NCBI GenBank assembly: GCA_009760855.2
Contig: WPIO01000029.1
Span: forward strand, 3,077,501-3,139,500
DNA: 62,000 nt
Reading direction: 5' to 3'
DNA from: Cristatella mucedo
Taxonomy: Eukaryota > Bryozoa > Phylactolaemata > Cristatellidae
The notes below the pieces were generated by a model. It had not been told where the DNA came from and did no database searches. It saw only the letters and a list, made by a program, of their open reading frames with translations. Positions 23,701-35,351 of this stretch are shown piece after piece. Position numbers and translations under genes: made by a program. The stretch's first letter is position 1. Every line of letters starts with the position of its first letter.

Positions 23701-25674
23701 AATTTAACGTAGCCAATTCAATCGACGGTCCACCATGATATCCGACGATCCGATTACGATCGCTCCGGGATCCTGCCATGGGTGTGGGGAGGGGATCGAT
23801 CGGGCAAGCAACGGCCCTGCCTCCCGCTCAGAGGGGCATAAAGGGGCATGTCGGCTTGCCAGCAGCCCGACGCGCAACCTTCATACGATTGGCTGTGCAA
23901 CAAGGTCAAGGTCAGGTACATACTGCCTCTTTTCACCGGAAGTGAGGACGGCGCGGAGGCAGCCCGGGGGGGGGGGGCGGCGGTGCAGAGTGCAGGCGCA
24001 GGCTGCTCGGCCGGCCAGCTGCCAGCCGCTGCAAGCCGCTGTGATGCACGAGCCGTCAGCGACGGCGCCCGCCTTCGCCGTTCAGGTTGGTTAATTTAAA
24101 ATACAGAGCTTTGTCCGAACAAAGAGCGATTGTCGCGAGACCGCTGCCGATTTCTTTCGCTGACCATCGCCCACGTTGGCGTACGCGAGTGAAACCGCCA
24201 AGGGGCGGTGGGCGCCGAAGCCGCATCGACACGATCGAACGTTCTACGAGCGTCTCTCCAGCTAGCAAGGTCATTTGCAGACTGCGCGTGCTATGACTAA
24301 CCAAACGACTTCCTGCTTCCTATCCAGCACATGTAAAGCGCCTTGAAAGAGATTTAATGCGGTTGGTGCGCAACGCAACGCGAAAAAGCTCTCCTGCTTC
24401 TTCTCTTTCTTATTATTACATCGGACTTTGGCTTCTTAGCACCAAGATACAAAAGAGCATCATAGACATCAGAGAGGAAGTTGGACGAGTTTCTCTCTCC
24501 AAACATGGACCTCGTCGCCGGGCGGTATAGCTACATCAGCTAGCTCGGTCGCGTCTTCCGCTCGCATGCGCGTCGAGGTCACGGCTGCCCTGAAGCCAGT
24601 CGGCTCGGCGCCCGGCTCGAAGGCGCTTCATAACTCGTCGACTCTTCCTAGCCAAAACGAACGCCACCCTGCCTCACATTCTAGCCTAGGCGATAAAACA
24701 GGTTCGCCGAGCCGCCGTCGGGATTTCTCTTGCTCCGCTGGTCCGTAAGCGCAGGGTCCAAAGTGTAGCGGCCAAAGAGGTGGGTGCGGTGGGGGAATCC
24801 CAACAGACTGCCGACTTGCTCTCGAGGCTGCCAATCGTAGGAAGACGAAGAAGTGGCAAGCCCGAAGCATGTTTTGGGCCTGACTTGCCCATCCAGGTCG
24901 GTCCAAGATGGCCAGGATCATTGCCCCACCCCATTTTTCCATACACCAACGTACTGGTCGATAGCTGAGACGGTGCTGAGGTAACAAATCTCGCCCTGCT
25001 GGCAGGCGCTGGAGAGTGATTCTAAGGAGTCCAGGCCGCGGGCGGCGCCACCGCACAGCTTTCGGCGGAGGCGAACGGGACGCGTAGCTTTTCTTATGCG
25101 GCAGAAGCGCCGCGACGGATGCCGCGGCGGATGCCGCGGCCGCTGTGGTGGCGCTATATTGGAGCCCGCTGATTGCCCGACTATTTGCCCACGCTTGACG
25201 TTTCTTTTACCACTTTTGTGCATTAGAAGCGATTCCTGAGCCCGTTAAGGAGATACATGATTTACGCGAGCTCGACACACTTTTTTTTTAATAACCGACA
25301 GTCACCCAAGTTGGCGCCGATTGGTGCCCGACTGGATGGCGAAAGGCGTCCTTTACTGCACCGAAAGCAGGTAAAGATAATAATAATAATAAACGCTGCA
25401 GCTTGCTATGCGAACTAGGCCAGCCCGCCGAAGAAGCAAGTTTGAGTGCTTTGCCTCGTAATGATTATATTACCCCAATTTTATTGCACTTTATTTATGT
25501 AGCACCAATTTTATAGCGCTTAAAGTCGGCCCCTTCGCCGCCTCAGCGACTAGGCAAAACGCTCGGCAACCCGTAAGTTCCTTACCAGCCCGCTCGCTGT
25601 CTGCTCGCCGCGCGGCATGCAAGTCAGCGGCAGCGGCGCTCGCGACGAGGCGTTGAGAAAACCGGGCTCAAAGG

Positions 25675-25675
<1 letters not shown>
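23701..25675. other. GC-rich spacer, no gene; degraded LINE tail at about 24330-24420
   Basis: ACATGTAAAGCGCCTTGAAAG at 24331-24351 followed, after unrelated bases, by TTCTTATTATTAC looks like a diverged LINE tail. A short (AAT)n lies at 25378-25392. Poly-G at 23967-23977. No gene recognised. Confidence 0.5.

Positions 25676-25747
<72 letters not shown>
25676..25747 (+). repeat. (CGG)n array, about 24 units
   Basis: Uninterrupted CGG triplets on the plus strand. Apparent poly-Arg, poly-Ala or poly-Gly open frames are products of the repeat. Confidence 0.97.
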
Positions 25748-25750
<3 letters not shown>

Positions 25751-26279
25751 GCTGTGACTGCGGGCGAGATTTTGACCCCGCCCGACGGCCTTGCTGGCCG
25801 GCACTTCTAAGCGGCGTTGCTAAGATAAATGAATTAGCATTCCAGAGCGAAACGGCGCTGGTCGTCGGAGAGCCCTCTGCTTGCAGCACTCCGCTAGCTG
25901 AATGTCAGCTGGCCAGGTCGCCTCAGCGATGCGTGTACTGTCGCATGAGGCGCGGCGGCGGCGCGCCAGCGCCGCATCGACGGTCGACGTTCGTCGGTTT
26001 GGTGACGAAGCGACGGCTTGAGGCGCGCCTGAGCTGCCCCACTCCCAGATCTAGAGTCTGGCCCGGGATAACCGTACCGCATCTCCGCGCGGCGGCGGCG
26101 CCATCCCGGATCCGGCCGATATTAACGGATGGAAGGCCGGTTGGAAGGCAATGCTGTTTCTTGTTACTTTGTAGTTTACACAGGTTTATGGCGATAATAG
26201 CGGTCCAGTGGACTTGCCGCGCGTTTGGCTTGGATTTGTTGGTAGATTCTTCTTTGGATGTGACTCAGCGAGACACAAT
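25748..26279. other. GC-rich spacer, no gene seen
   Basis: CpG-rich with overlapping frames; no recognised protein content. Confidence 0.5.
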
Positions 26280-26311
<32 letters not shown>

Positions 26312-26350
26312 CAGAGACAGAGAGAGACAAAGAGAGAGACAGAGAGAGAC

Positions 26351-26402
<52 letters not shown>

Positions 26403-26411
26403 CAGACAGAC

Positions 26412-26474
<63 letters not shown>

Positions 26475-26495
26475 CAGAGAGAGAGAGAGCTGCGC
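26280..26495. repeat. (GA)n/(GACA)n tract
   Basis: GAGAGACAGAGAGA repeats similar in pattern to those at the window start. It gives Arg-Glu rich frames on one strand and Leu-Ser rich frames on the other, none credible as genes. Confidence 0.97.
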
Positions 26496-27200
26496 CGGGG
26501 TAACGAGCGAGGTACACGAGTAGCGAGCGAGCGGACGAGCGACAGGGACGCAGCGCTAGCGACAGCGCTCGCGGGGGACGTAACTGCCGTCGTCGCGCTA
26601 AACCCTTAGCCGAGCTACTCCCCTCCCCCCACACCACAAGACTGCCTAGCTCGACGACCGAACTGCTGTTGCGGCCTACGGCGCCGCAGCAGAGGTAGGC
26701 AGGCGACCCTTTCTCGCCTGCCTACGCCTTCAGCCGCATCACAAAGGGCCTGCGTCCTGTCAGCCCACCGCGTGCGTGTACGATTTATTGCCTATTTACA
26801 CCAGATGTCCCGATCTCCGCAGCGGAGCGCGGAGGAGCGGATGCAGCCTCAGCGACTGCACGGCCGCAGCGGAGGACGACCAGTCGACAGCGGCGCGTCA
26901 CGGGTCAGCGGATTCTATGAATTATGCGCCTCTCCACTCACCGAGCAGGGCCTCAGGCTCGTCCGTCGCTCAAGCGAAGAATTCCACCGCGTGCGGCATC
27001 GGCGCGGTCGCTCCGTACCTTCAGGGACGCGGAAAGAGCCGTCGCGAAGGTGCTCGGCGAACGAATGGGAGGTCCGTTTGCGAGCCCGTTACTAGATTCG
27101 CAGGGTTTGGGATATACCAGACAGTGGCAAGCCCATTCAGCCGGATGTGGTGGCCGTTCTTGATGCGCCTGGGCTACGTGCAGCTCTCTCTCTCCCCCTG

Positions 27201-27202
<2 letters not shown>
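26496..27202. other. GC-rich spacer, no gene seen
   Basis: CpG-rich DNA between (GA)n and (CT)n tracts; nothing recognised. Confidence 0.5.

Positions 27203-27271
<69 letters not shown>
27203..27271. repeat. (CT)n microsatellite, about 69 bp
   Basis: Uninterrupted CT dinucleotides on the plus strand. Confidence 0.97.
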
Positions 27272-27274
<3 letters not shown>

Positions 27275-28451
27275 GCAACCAGTCAGAGTAGGCTTGAGTT
27301 CAGGCGGCTTCCTTGCGAGGCTGGAGTAGCTGTTAGCGAGGGCGGCAGTGGCTGCAGTAGCGACAGGCTTGTCAGGCGAAAAAAATGGCAACGCTGCGAC
27401 AGTCATTCGCCGGCTGCTGTGGATTGCTGAAGATATAAAACCCGAGACCTGCGGGGCTTCAGCTGGGCTGCGCTCTGCCAAACTGCTTTCGGCGTAGCCA
27501 TATTTGCACGACTTTCGCTACGTCGCAGTAGTGTCTTTCGGAATCTGCTTTCTGAGTACGGGCGCATTTTGCAGGCTGGGAGTCATTTTCAGTTTCAGGA
27601 GAAATTCGGTTTACAAAGGACAGTCAAGAGTATGAATTCAGAGCGACAGAATCGATCTCTTGGCTTTGAGAATTCGTTCTCTCCGACAATGGCTTTCCCG
27701 CCGAGCTCGTACCAACACGGTTCACTTGGGCTATGCGCACGCGCGCCCAAGATAGACTTCGGCCTCTGCTTCCGGTGGATGAGAATGGCGCTGGTCGCCC
27801 AGCGAAACCGAGCGTGCATCGAAAGCAAAGCAGAAGTCCTTGCACTGTCATTCTGTACTGGAGCCTGAAAATTGAACCTGAACTATGACTGCACTCCTCG
27901 GTGTCGGCGAGCTTCGGCGCGGTGCACCGGGACACGGCAGCTGCGCCTCGAATTCTTAACGCGGCCAATGACGCGAGAAAGAGCGCACATTAAGCGAATC
28001 CTTCTGCTATGCCCGAGCTTGTCGCCCACGGACGAACCAACCGACTGGCTTACGGTTAGCTACTCGGCGAAAGTCGCGCCAAAGCGGCTGTCTTCCTACG
28101 TCCCACCCACATGGGGTGTACTTAATAGGAGCGGTGTAGGCGCGTGCGATGGCTTTCGGATTTAGGATTCAGCATTTCGCATTGCGCTATAATTAATTCT
28201 CCCTATGGAAGCGACGGTGGCAATGACGCGCACCAGTTAGCTTAATTTTTTTTTTCTGCGCCCCACTCGGCGCGCGACGAACCGAAAGAGCGCCATTTTC
28301 CACGCGCACGCCGCACTCCAGAAACTTTGGGGGCCTGCTTAGCTCTGGTTGGTGGTACTGCTCACTGTCTCCTCATTTGCCCTCTTTGCCTCTTTTCGGC
28401 GCTTTCTCGTTTGCCTACGTCAAGGACGCTTTCTCCGCTTTGGCCTTGGCC
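27272..28451. other. No recognised feature
   Basis: Mixed to GC-rich DNA; frames of about 100 codons on both strands without recognised motifs. Confidence 0.5.
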
Positions 28452-28602
28452 GAGGGGTTAAATTACTCGCCTTGACCGAGGTCGAGGCGAATGCATTCGA
28501 TGATCGAGGTCGTGGGTTCGAGCCCGGCGACGCAAGTGAAGCGCCTGGATGGATAGAGAGTAAGTAGGCTCTCTATCCAGGACGCCATGCAAATGAATTG
28601 TA
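28452..28602 (+). mobile_element. tRNA-derived SINE, family B (copy 2)
   Basis: GGCCGAGGGGTTAAATTACTCGCC (A-box side), GAGGTCGTGGGTTCGAGCCC (perfect B box core GGTTCGAGCC), then GTGAAGCGCCTGGATG and GACGCCATGCAAATGAATTG. Inside, GGATAGAGAG and CTCTCTATCC form a 10-bp hairpin at the place where the LINE tail hairpin is found. Confidence 0.87.
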
Positions 28603-28666
28603 TTCTTTCCTCCTTTCCACACTTTCGGCGGCGAGCCGGCGGCCGAGCGCTGCGCGGCGCGTCGTC

Positions 28667-28853
28667 GATCTCACCTGTCCTTCGCATCGGAGGCGGGTGC
28701 ATGTGAGATCTCACCTGTCCTTCGCATCGGAGGTGGGTGCATGTGAGATCTCCCTGTCCTTCGCATCGGAGGTGGGTGCATGTGAGATCTCACCTGTCCT
28801 TCGCATCGGAGGTGGGTGCATGTGAGATCTCACCTGTCCTTCGCATCGGAGGT
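28667..28853 (+). repeat. 40-bp minisatellite, about 4.7 copies
   Basis: Units begin GATCTCACCTGTCCTTCGCA at 28667, 28707, 28747 (one base shorter), 28786 and 28826. The units are nearly identical (one C/T difference and one deletion), so the expansion is recent. Confidence 0.96.
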
Positions 28854-28984
28854 CCCGCCTGCCGCCCGCCGCCGCTGCCGCCGCCGCGCAGTTCAAGCTC
28901 GGCCGTCGGAGCAGCTTCTGCATACGGGGTGCCTCTGCGGAGTTTCCGCTTCGATTGTCGACTGATGTGTGCCCGGAGATTTAA

Positions 28985-29265
28985 TAACAATATTGCACTT
29001 GATAATCACTACACTTGATAATTGAGATTTAATAAGAATAATAATAATAACGATACATCTGCACAGTGCTCTCAGACAGCTTGATCCCTTTCTAGGCACT
29101 TTACATTTGCTGCAAAGGAAGCGCGGTAGAATGTTTGGTGGTAGCACGCTCAATGACGACACGCATAACGTTGTTAGAGGCGACGCGCAGATGGCGAGCA
29201 TGCAAATACGGTTAGTGGCAGCGTGCACACTGTCGCCGCGCAGATTTGGGAAGTAATATTCATAA
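28985..29265 (-). mobile_element. L2-type LINE 3' UTR and tail fragment
   Basis: The plus strand reads (AAT)n, ACAGTGCTCTCAGACAGCTT, TTTCTAGGCACTTTACATTTGC, then the GGTTAGTGGCAGCGTGCACAC block of the 3' UTR. It is the reverse of the 3' end of the 20.5-kb element, somewhat diverged. A partial second copy of the GCACTTGATAA block at 28994-29015 suggests two nested tails. Confidence 0.82.
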
Positions 29266-30107
29266 ATCCGACAATCGCTACTTCTAGGAGCTAAAAGCTG
29301 ATTATCGGGCGATTGCCGATGAGCTTAGGCCGTCCTCCTGTCGTGTCCGAGAATCGTAGCGCGAGACGCGCGCTGGAAGAGCGACGGACAGGTACCGCGC
29401 AGCCAGCGGACGGGTACCGCGCAGCGAACAGGTACCGCACAGTGGACAGTTTACTGCAGCTGCCACGCCGCTAGATGTTCGCCGCTCCCAACGCTTGCAC
29501 CGATCGCCGACGTCGCCGCTGCGCTTGGCTATCGAGCGAGTGAGCGCTCGCGCCGACTTAGGTGAGCGTGTCGACGTCGTCTGGCGCAGACGGCTGAATT
29601 GATCGGATCGAAGCATCCGCTATCGGCGTTCGTGACTGGATTCACCCCTACCCCCCCCGTGGAGGAGGGCAAGATGTAGGCGTTGTTCATCCTTTCCGGC
29701 GCCACGACGTCACTCGCGGGAGCGTTGCGGCGACGCACGCGCGCTGTGCATGCGACTGCGACGCTTCGGCCATCTTCTTACTTCCATTCTGACGGCATTT
29801 GAATTGCTGAATTGTCTCCGAAAAACTAAACAGCGTCGCTTTGCGGCTTCCGTTTACTGGAATGCGTGCTCCGGCGATGTGCAACCATGCAATCCAGGTG
29901 CATCTGCGTAGGCTCCGTCGTCATCGCAGCGTCGGCAGGCGAAGCTCGGCAGGCGGCGGTCGCTTCCGCGGCGGCAGGCGGCGATCTCACTCGCGTGGTC
30001 TGCTTCGTCGCGAGGCCGCACACGCGACAGCTGCGCTCGCGAAACTGCGTACACGGACGCGCAGCAGCTTTCCTGCGCATCGTTTCCTGCCCAACGTTGC
30101 CTGCTCC
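29266..30107. other. GC-rich spacer with a short GGTACCGCGCAG repeat
   Basis: GGTACCGC motifs recur at 29391, 29413 and 29431 (three imperfect units of about 20 bp). Otherwise CpG-rich DNA with overlapping open frames and no recognised gene. Confidence 0.5.
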
Positions 30108-30145
30108 GACGGGTGCCGCAACGCGGCCGCGTTGCGGCACCCGTC
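30108..30145. repeat. Perfect 38-bp palindrome
   Basis: Two 19-base arms meet without spacer at 30126/30127 (left arm starts GACGGGTGCCGCAACGCGG, and the right arm is its exact reverse complement). The centre is GCGGCCGC. No repeat family in this window explains it. Confidence 0.97.
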
Positions 30146-31204
30146 ATTTTCATAGGCGATGGCGATTGCTGATTGCGTCGTTCTTGCAGCTGGCGCTGCT
30201 GCCACCTGCCAAGCTGCTAAGTTGCTGACTATTGCGACGTTTACTCGCAGGGCTTCCGTACTTGCTCGCGTCTTCGGGCCCGTGGATGAGCATTCGGTCA
30301 AACCGCTCAGTTAATATCGTTTAGTTACCACCCCCCCCCGCACGCACGCACGCACGCACGCACGCGCGATCCTTACAGACGACTCGCATCGGGCCTCCGA
30401 GGTGTGTCGGCCGCCCTTGGCAGGCGATTGATTGGTCGCTTGCGTGGGGCCTCGCGCTGCCGGACGTGCGGCGAGGCATTCCGAAGCCTTTGGTGGATCG
30501 TGGCGATTCCACCTGGTGGGGCTCTTAGAGACAACGATGCAGTCGATGCGAGAGCTCGTCTGTCATCGATGGCAAATTCCATGTTGGTAGCGACTCTCAA
30601 AGCACTCGACCGTCTACGCTCGACGCCACCCGCTCCTGTGTCCCTTCGACACGTCCAGCGCTGGCGTTCAGAGGCGGCGACTGGCAGGCGGGCGGGCGGT
30701 CACTTGGGGGTAACTCTGTTTGGCGCAAGCGACCAAGATGCGGCGGCGGCGGCATGTTCACGAACAAAAACAAAATGAGCAAGATTCAAGATTCATTAAA
30801 AAATTAGGTGAGCTTCCGACGGTCCGCTCCGCGAGCCCTTTCATTCGCACCAGCGGTCGCAGCCGGTCAGTCGGACCCCGTGGGGCCAGCTACGAGGCAC
30901 GCGCAAATCTCGTCCGGCGGAGAGATCCGCGTCTAAGGCAGAGCCATAGCTTCCAGCGGAGGCGCCGTCCTGTCTGCCGCACGCCAGGGCTACTCGGCAG
31001 CGCCCCATGTCGAGGACTCTTCTCAGATCTGACAGGTCGAGCGCGGGCTGGTCGCAGGCGCGCCGGTTCTAAAGCCGGTTCTTAGCGCACGCCGCAGCGA
31101 AGTCGGAGCAGGGCTGCACGCCGCTGGCGCGGCGCAGGGGAAGCCTGGCGGACCGGCGACGGCTCCACCACGAAGCGCGACCGGTCAGATCCTCCCGAGA
31201 TCCA
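30146..31204. other. CpG-rich DNA, short (GCAC)n at 30341-30366, no gene recognised
   Basis: Poly-C followed by GCAC repeats lies at 30331-30366. The open frame at 30404-30778 (+, 124 codons) shows no motif and overlaps others. It is most likely a chance frame in GC-rich DNA. Confidence 0.5.
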
Positions 31205-31412
31205 TCGTTGCCGCCGCCGTCGCCGTCGCCGCCACCGTCCCCGTCGCAGCCGTCGCCGCCGTCGCTGCCGTCGCCGCCGTCGCTGCCGTCGCCGCCGTCG
31301 CCGCCGTCGCCGCCACCGTCGCCGTCGCCGCCACCGTCGCCGTCGCCATCGCCACCACCGTCGCCATCGCCGCCACCGTCGCCGTCGCCATCGCCGTCGC
31401 CGCCGCCGCTGC
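31205..31412. repeat. (GCC/GTC)n hexanucleotide-like tract
   Basis: About 200 bp of CCGTCGCCGCCGTCGC-type sequence. Its Pro-Ser frame on the plus strand and Arg/Trp or Ala/Thr frames on the minus strand come from the repeat. Confidence 0.93.
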
Positions 31413-31850
31413 ACGGCTTAGTTCCAGGCGCTTGGTTAGGCGTAACCGTCGGCCAACGCCGCCATTATCCCGAGACAATGATCTGCCGTAACAGCCGATA
31501 CGGCCATTTGAGATGTCGCCGGGGTACGCACGCGCGCAAGTACGCACGTACGTACGTACGCGCGTCGGTGCCGCTCGCGCTCCGGGTAGCGTCGTCGACG
31601 CGACCCGCAACCTGCGATCGCGACGCTCTGGCCGGCCGCCGCCGCCGCGCTCCCTTCTACGCGCGAAAGTACAAGGTCGTCGCGCGAGCGCCGTCGACTC
31701 GAGCGAGAGCCTCCGTCGCAGCGGGACCGTGCCGCCCGGCCTCAGACGACCGGCGGCCTAACGCCTGTGACCCGGAGCGGTCGCGCATAGCAGCGGCTGC
31801 TCGGCGAGCGCGCGTCCGCCGCGCGCGGTTTCGGGCTCCCGCTTGCCACT
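31413..31850. other. CpG-rich upstream DNA of Lox5, nothing recognised
   Basis: Contains a short run of CGTA repeats (about 31539-31560). No gene seen. Confidence 0.5.
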
Positions 31851-32001
<151 letters not shown>

Positions 32002-32285
32002 ACGGCTCGATCGCGCACTGCCGCTCGGGCGGCAGTGCGGCTAGTTCGTCGGTCTACGCTTTCGGCGGGCCAGAGCGGGCGCGATACCCCCTCCCCTTCC
32101 AGCCGCCACGAACCCACGCTGCACGCGCTCGGGGGCGGGGGTGGGTGGGAGGAAAGCGTTGGCGTGTTTGCTCCCCCGCCAGCCGGCCCAAGGTTTGGTC
32201 TGGCGGGGCGTCGCCAGGCCACTTCGGTAGGCGGAGCTGAGTAAGCCGCTCACAAAAGAGCCTGCCGGTCATGCGTGGTTTGCAA

Positions 32286-32359
32286 TCACGTGACCGACAG
32301 GTAGGCCCTACCGTCGGCACTTTGGCGGCTTTGCACGCCGTCTGCGGAACGCCGCAGAC
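32286..32359 (+). promoter_or_regulatory. Lox5 proximal upstream region: E-box and two hairpins ending at the ATG
   Basis: TCACGTGA at 32286-32293 is a perfect palindromic E-box (USF/MITF/Myc-type core). A hairpin at 32294-32317 pairs CCGAC with GTCGG and GGTAG with CTACC around GCC, with one bulged A. A second, perfect hairpin pairs GTCTGCGG (32340-32347) with CCGCAGAC (32352-32359) around AACG; its 3' arm ends on the base before the start ATG. If the transcript includes this region, these structures would lie in the 5' UTR. The transcription start is not visible. Confidence 0.6.
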
Positions 32360-32795
32360 ATGGGCTCCGCGTACTACAACGTTAGCGCTCTGCCGCTGAA
32401 CCTACACGGCGGTCCCGAAGGCATGGGGCTGTTCTACGACGCGGGCAAGCACGCGGAAAGCGCGCTGTTCGCGCCTCGCGCGGACCAGCAGCACCTGCAC
32501 GCAGCAGCGTTCCCACGCTTTCCTCCCTACGATCGCCTGGAACTCATGCAGAAGCCCGGCTACGACGTAACTGGCGGTCAGGGCCAGGAGGACGCCTTCA
32601 ACCCGTCGCGATTCGGCCAATTGTCGGCGTCGCCGTACGGTGGCGGCGGCGGCGGACCGGAGGCGCACAGGAGCGTGGCCCATCTTTCGAGAGCGGGGTT
32701 TCCCGCTGCGTTTCAGGGATCGCCGACGACGCTGAGCCTCGCCCCAGTTGCACAGGCGCTGCCAATTTTCCCGTGGATGAGAACGTCGAGCACCG
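32360..32795 (+). CDS. Lox5: Lox5 (ftz/Hox6-class) homeobox gene, exon 1
   Basis: Encodes residues 1-145 plus the first base of codon 146. The protein is a sequence-specific nuclear transcription factor for regional identity along the body axis. The start MGSAYYNVS resembles the N-terminal motif (S-x-Y-x-N-S) shared by Hox proteins. The middle is Gly/Ala/Pro-rich with a GGGGGG run near residue 95. The end carries LPIFPWMR, with the hexapeptide core IFPWM at 136-140, used by Hox proteins to contact PBC/Extradenticle cofactors. The ATG has G at -3 and +4. The donor CACCG|GTAAGG after base 32795 leaves phase 1, which fits the exon 2 acceptor. The linker from WM to the homeodomain is only about ten residues. 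Hox exons usually split just here, between hexapeptide and homeobox. Confidence 0.93.
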
Positions 32796-34052
32796 GTAAG
32801 GAGCTGGCGGTGCACTCGCACGCGCGCACGCCTTCGGCCGCCGCTTGTTGGCGAGTACGCACACAGACTAGCGACGCGCCGCCGTCCCGATACACCTCAT
32901 TGCCGAACGCGCGGTTCTCGGAAATCCGCGAGCGAGCAGTAAGCGGCTGCGACAGCGCCTTTCGGCGTGCGCGCCCGGTGTCGCGTGCTCGCCTTGCGGT
33001 CGCTCCTTTAGGGCTGCGCCCGAGCGGTAGCGCCTGCTGTGGGTGCGCGCGGCGCGGCGAAGGCAGTGCGCACGGCCGTTCGGTTCGGCGGCGGAGCGGC
33101 GATGTCGCCGACGGACAGGCGGTAGGCGACCCTCGCTAGGCGGTCGCACGTCGCGACCTCGTCCGACGCCTGAGTCACGCGTCTCGCCGGCCGGCGGCGA
33201 CGCACGCCGGGGAGCTCGGCGCGCGCGCGACGCACGCCGGCGAGCCGCTGCGGGGGTCGGCGCCGACCGGCGGGCAGCGCCGGACCGGACGTCGCCGCCG
33301 TCTGTCGGGGCTTGGGGTAACGGCTCTACCGGCTTTCACGCTACAATGATCTCGAGCGCGGTAGGGGGGGGGGTAGGTAGGAGGAGGCTCCCTCGACAGC
33401 CTTCTAGCGCCTGTCACCGCCGAGGCCCGTCCTGGCGCGCTCGCGAAATGGGCGGCAACCTGGCGACGGCAGAGGGCGTCGCGTGTTTCGCTTCGCGTAC
33501 GGGCGCTCGGACACTGGCTTCGAGTGCGGCTCGCGCAGCGAGCGCTGCTTGGTCACGGAGCGTCCTCTGCTGTAGCGCCCGGGGGGAGGGGGTAGGGAGG
33601 CAGGTAGCGGCCGGCTCCGCTGCCTGCCGCTTCCGTCGGAGCCGTCGCAGCTGCTTAAACCGCGAGCTAGCTCGGCGGAGCCCGTAATAAAAAAAAAATC
33701 CTCAAGGTACATTGAAAGGGTAGCCCGACGCAAAAAAAGTTTATTGACCATTTTTCAAAAGGGATTCTTTGATGACGATTAGTAGCGGACATTGCTCGTG
33801 CTTGCCTTCCTATCTTGCCGCCAGGGCAGTTCAATTGGAGCTAGGCTGGTAAAACTGTCAATCGGATGGAGCTAAGCCGTCGTAAAGACCGCGTAATACA
33901 AAATATGACTTATCTCGGTACAGCCCGCTTCCTCCTACGGGCACGGCGTCGAAGCCAGCCACCGTGCATGTGCAGGCGCCGGCGAGTTCGAGAGGGGCGC
34001 GCGGAGCGGCGGCAGGCCTTCTGCCGCGGCTCTGAGCTCGATGGAGCGATAT

Positions 34053-34190
34053 GTATATATAATTCGTTTGTATAGCGCCCTAAGATAACTTAATCTCTAT
34101 TCAGGCGCTTCACATGGGCGCCACAGGGCTTCGAGCCCGCGACCCCGGCCAGCCAGACCTTGGTCGGCGCGAGCGCCCGCCGCCGCTTGG
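34053..34190 (-). mobile_element. tRNA-derived SINE, family B (copy 3), in the Lox5 intron
   Basis: The plus strand reads ATATAATTCGTTTGTATAGCGCC, CTTAATCTCTATTCAGGCGCTTCAC and GGCTTCGAGCCC, then a degraded A-box side with CCAGACCTTGGTCGG. It lies antisense to Lox5. Confidence 0.85.
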
Positions 34191-34661
34191 CACAGGCACG
34201 GCGGGCAAATTGATCGCCTCGTGTCGATCGAGTACGCGACATCGACGCTACAACGCGTCAATTGCCTCCCCTGCCGCCATCTGATGGCTTTTAGAAGGCG
34301 GTGCTCTCTGGCCCTCCCTCCCCCAGCCCTCAGTTGCAGACAGGCCAACGGACGCGCGGAGAGAACGCGTTAGCCTACGGCTGCTAGCGACTGGAAGCGG
34401 TCGCTAAACGGTTCACGTCGCGATTGCGTAGGACCGAAGTATTCCCGGCCCCGGGAGGCGTCCGCAGCAACTATTATGACCGACCGGCCTCATCTTCCCT
34501 TTCATCTTCCCTTTAGACCGCCTTCATCTTCCCATCTTTCCATCCCCTCTTTTAACCGCCGCCGCCGCCGACCGCCCGCGGGGTGCAGCCCGTACAAGCG
34601 GCCTTCAGATTAATGCCGGCAGATAAGCTAGTCTCCAATCTGCAATCTGCTCTTCTCACCC

Positions 34662-34798
<137 letters not shown>

Positions 34799-34879
34799 GC
34801 CCCCCCCCCCGCCGCCGCACCCACCGCAGGCGCCCAGCTGCAGCCGTTGGTAACCCAACCTCCGGGCGTGGGTATAGCG

Positions 34880-34975
34880 AAGGACGCCCGTGGTCCCGTC
34901 GAAGGGCCACGGGCGTCCTTGAACTGCTGACGATCGTCGATCTGCAGGCGGCCGCCCGATGCGCGGCCGCCTGCA
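34880..34975. repeat. Two adjacent perfect hairpins in the Lox5 intron
   Basis: Hairpin 1 pairs 34880-34893 (AAGGACGCCCGTGG) with 34907-34920, and a further CCC/GGG pairs inside after one bulged T. Hairpin 2 pairs 34943-34955 (TGCAGGCGGCCGC) with 34963-34975 around a 7-base loop. They are 22 bases apart and unrelated to the SINE or LINE families seen here. Confidence 0.93.
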
Positions 34976-35317
34976 CCCGCGTAGCGATGGATGGATGTCC
35001 GTAGCAAAGCAGCGAAGGCCCCCCTCATTCATTGCTGGCCGCGTTTGTGGCCGCGAGGCCTGCGAGAGCCTCATTGGCGGCCGGTCGTTAAAATGCTTCG
35101 TAGCGATCGCTGGGTTTTTTCTGACGGCAGGGGGACAGTAACTCGTTCTATATTGCCCTAAACACTTTACTTCAAACGATAGCGAGTGACCACGTTCAGC
35201 TTACGGCCTGCCGGAGGGGGGTAATGGAAGGGAGGACACACCGGTGCATAGCTACTGTACAAACCAATCAATGATAAGAGCTGAGTAGTCAGGTCAAATG
35301 AGCGTCCTTCTGACGCG

Positions 35318-35318
35318 G

Positions 35319-35351
<33 letters not shown>

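Noticed and set aside
26176-26637. Leu-Ser or Arg-Glu frames in the GA tract
   Set aside because: Dinucleotide repeat translated on both strands; no other support.
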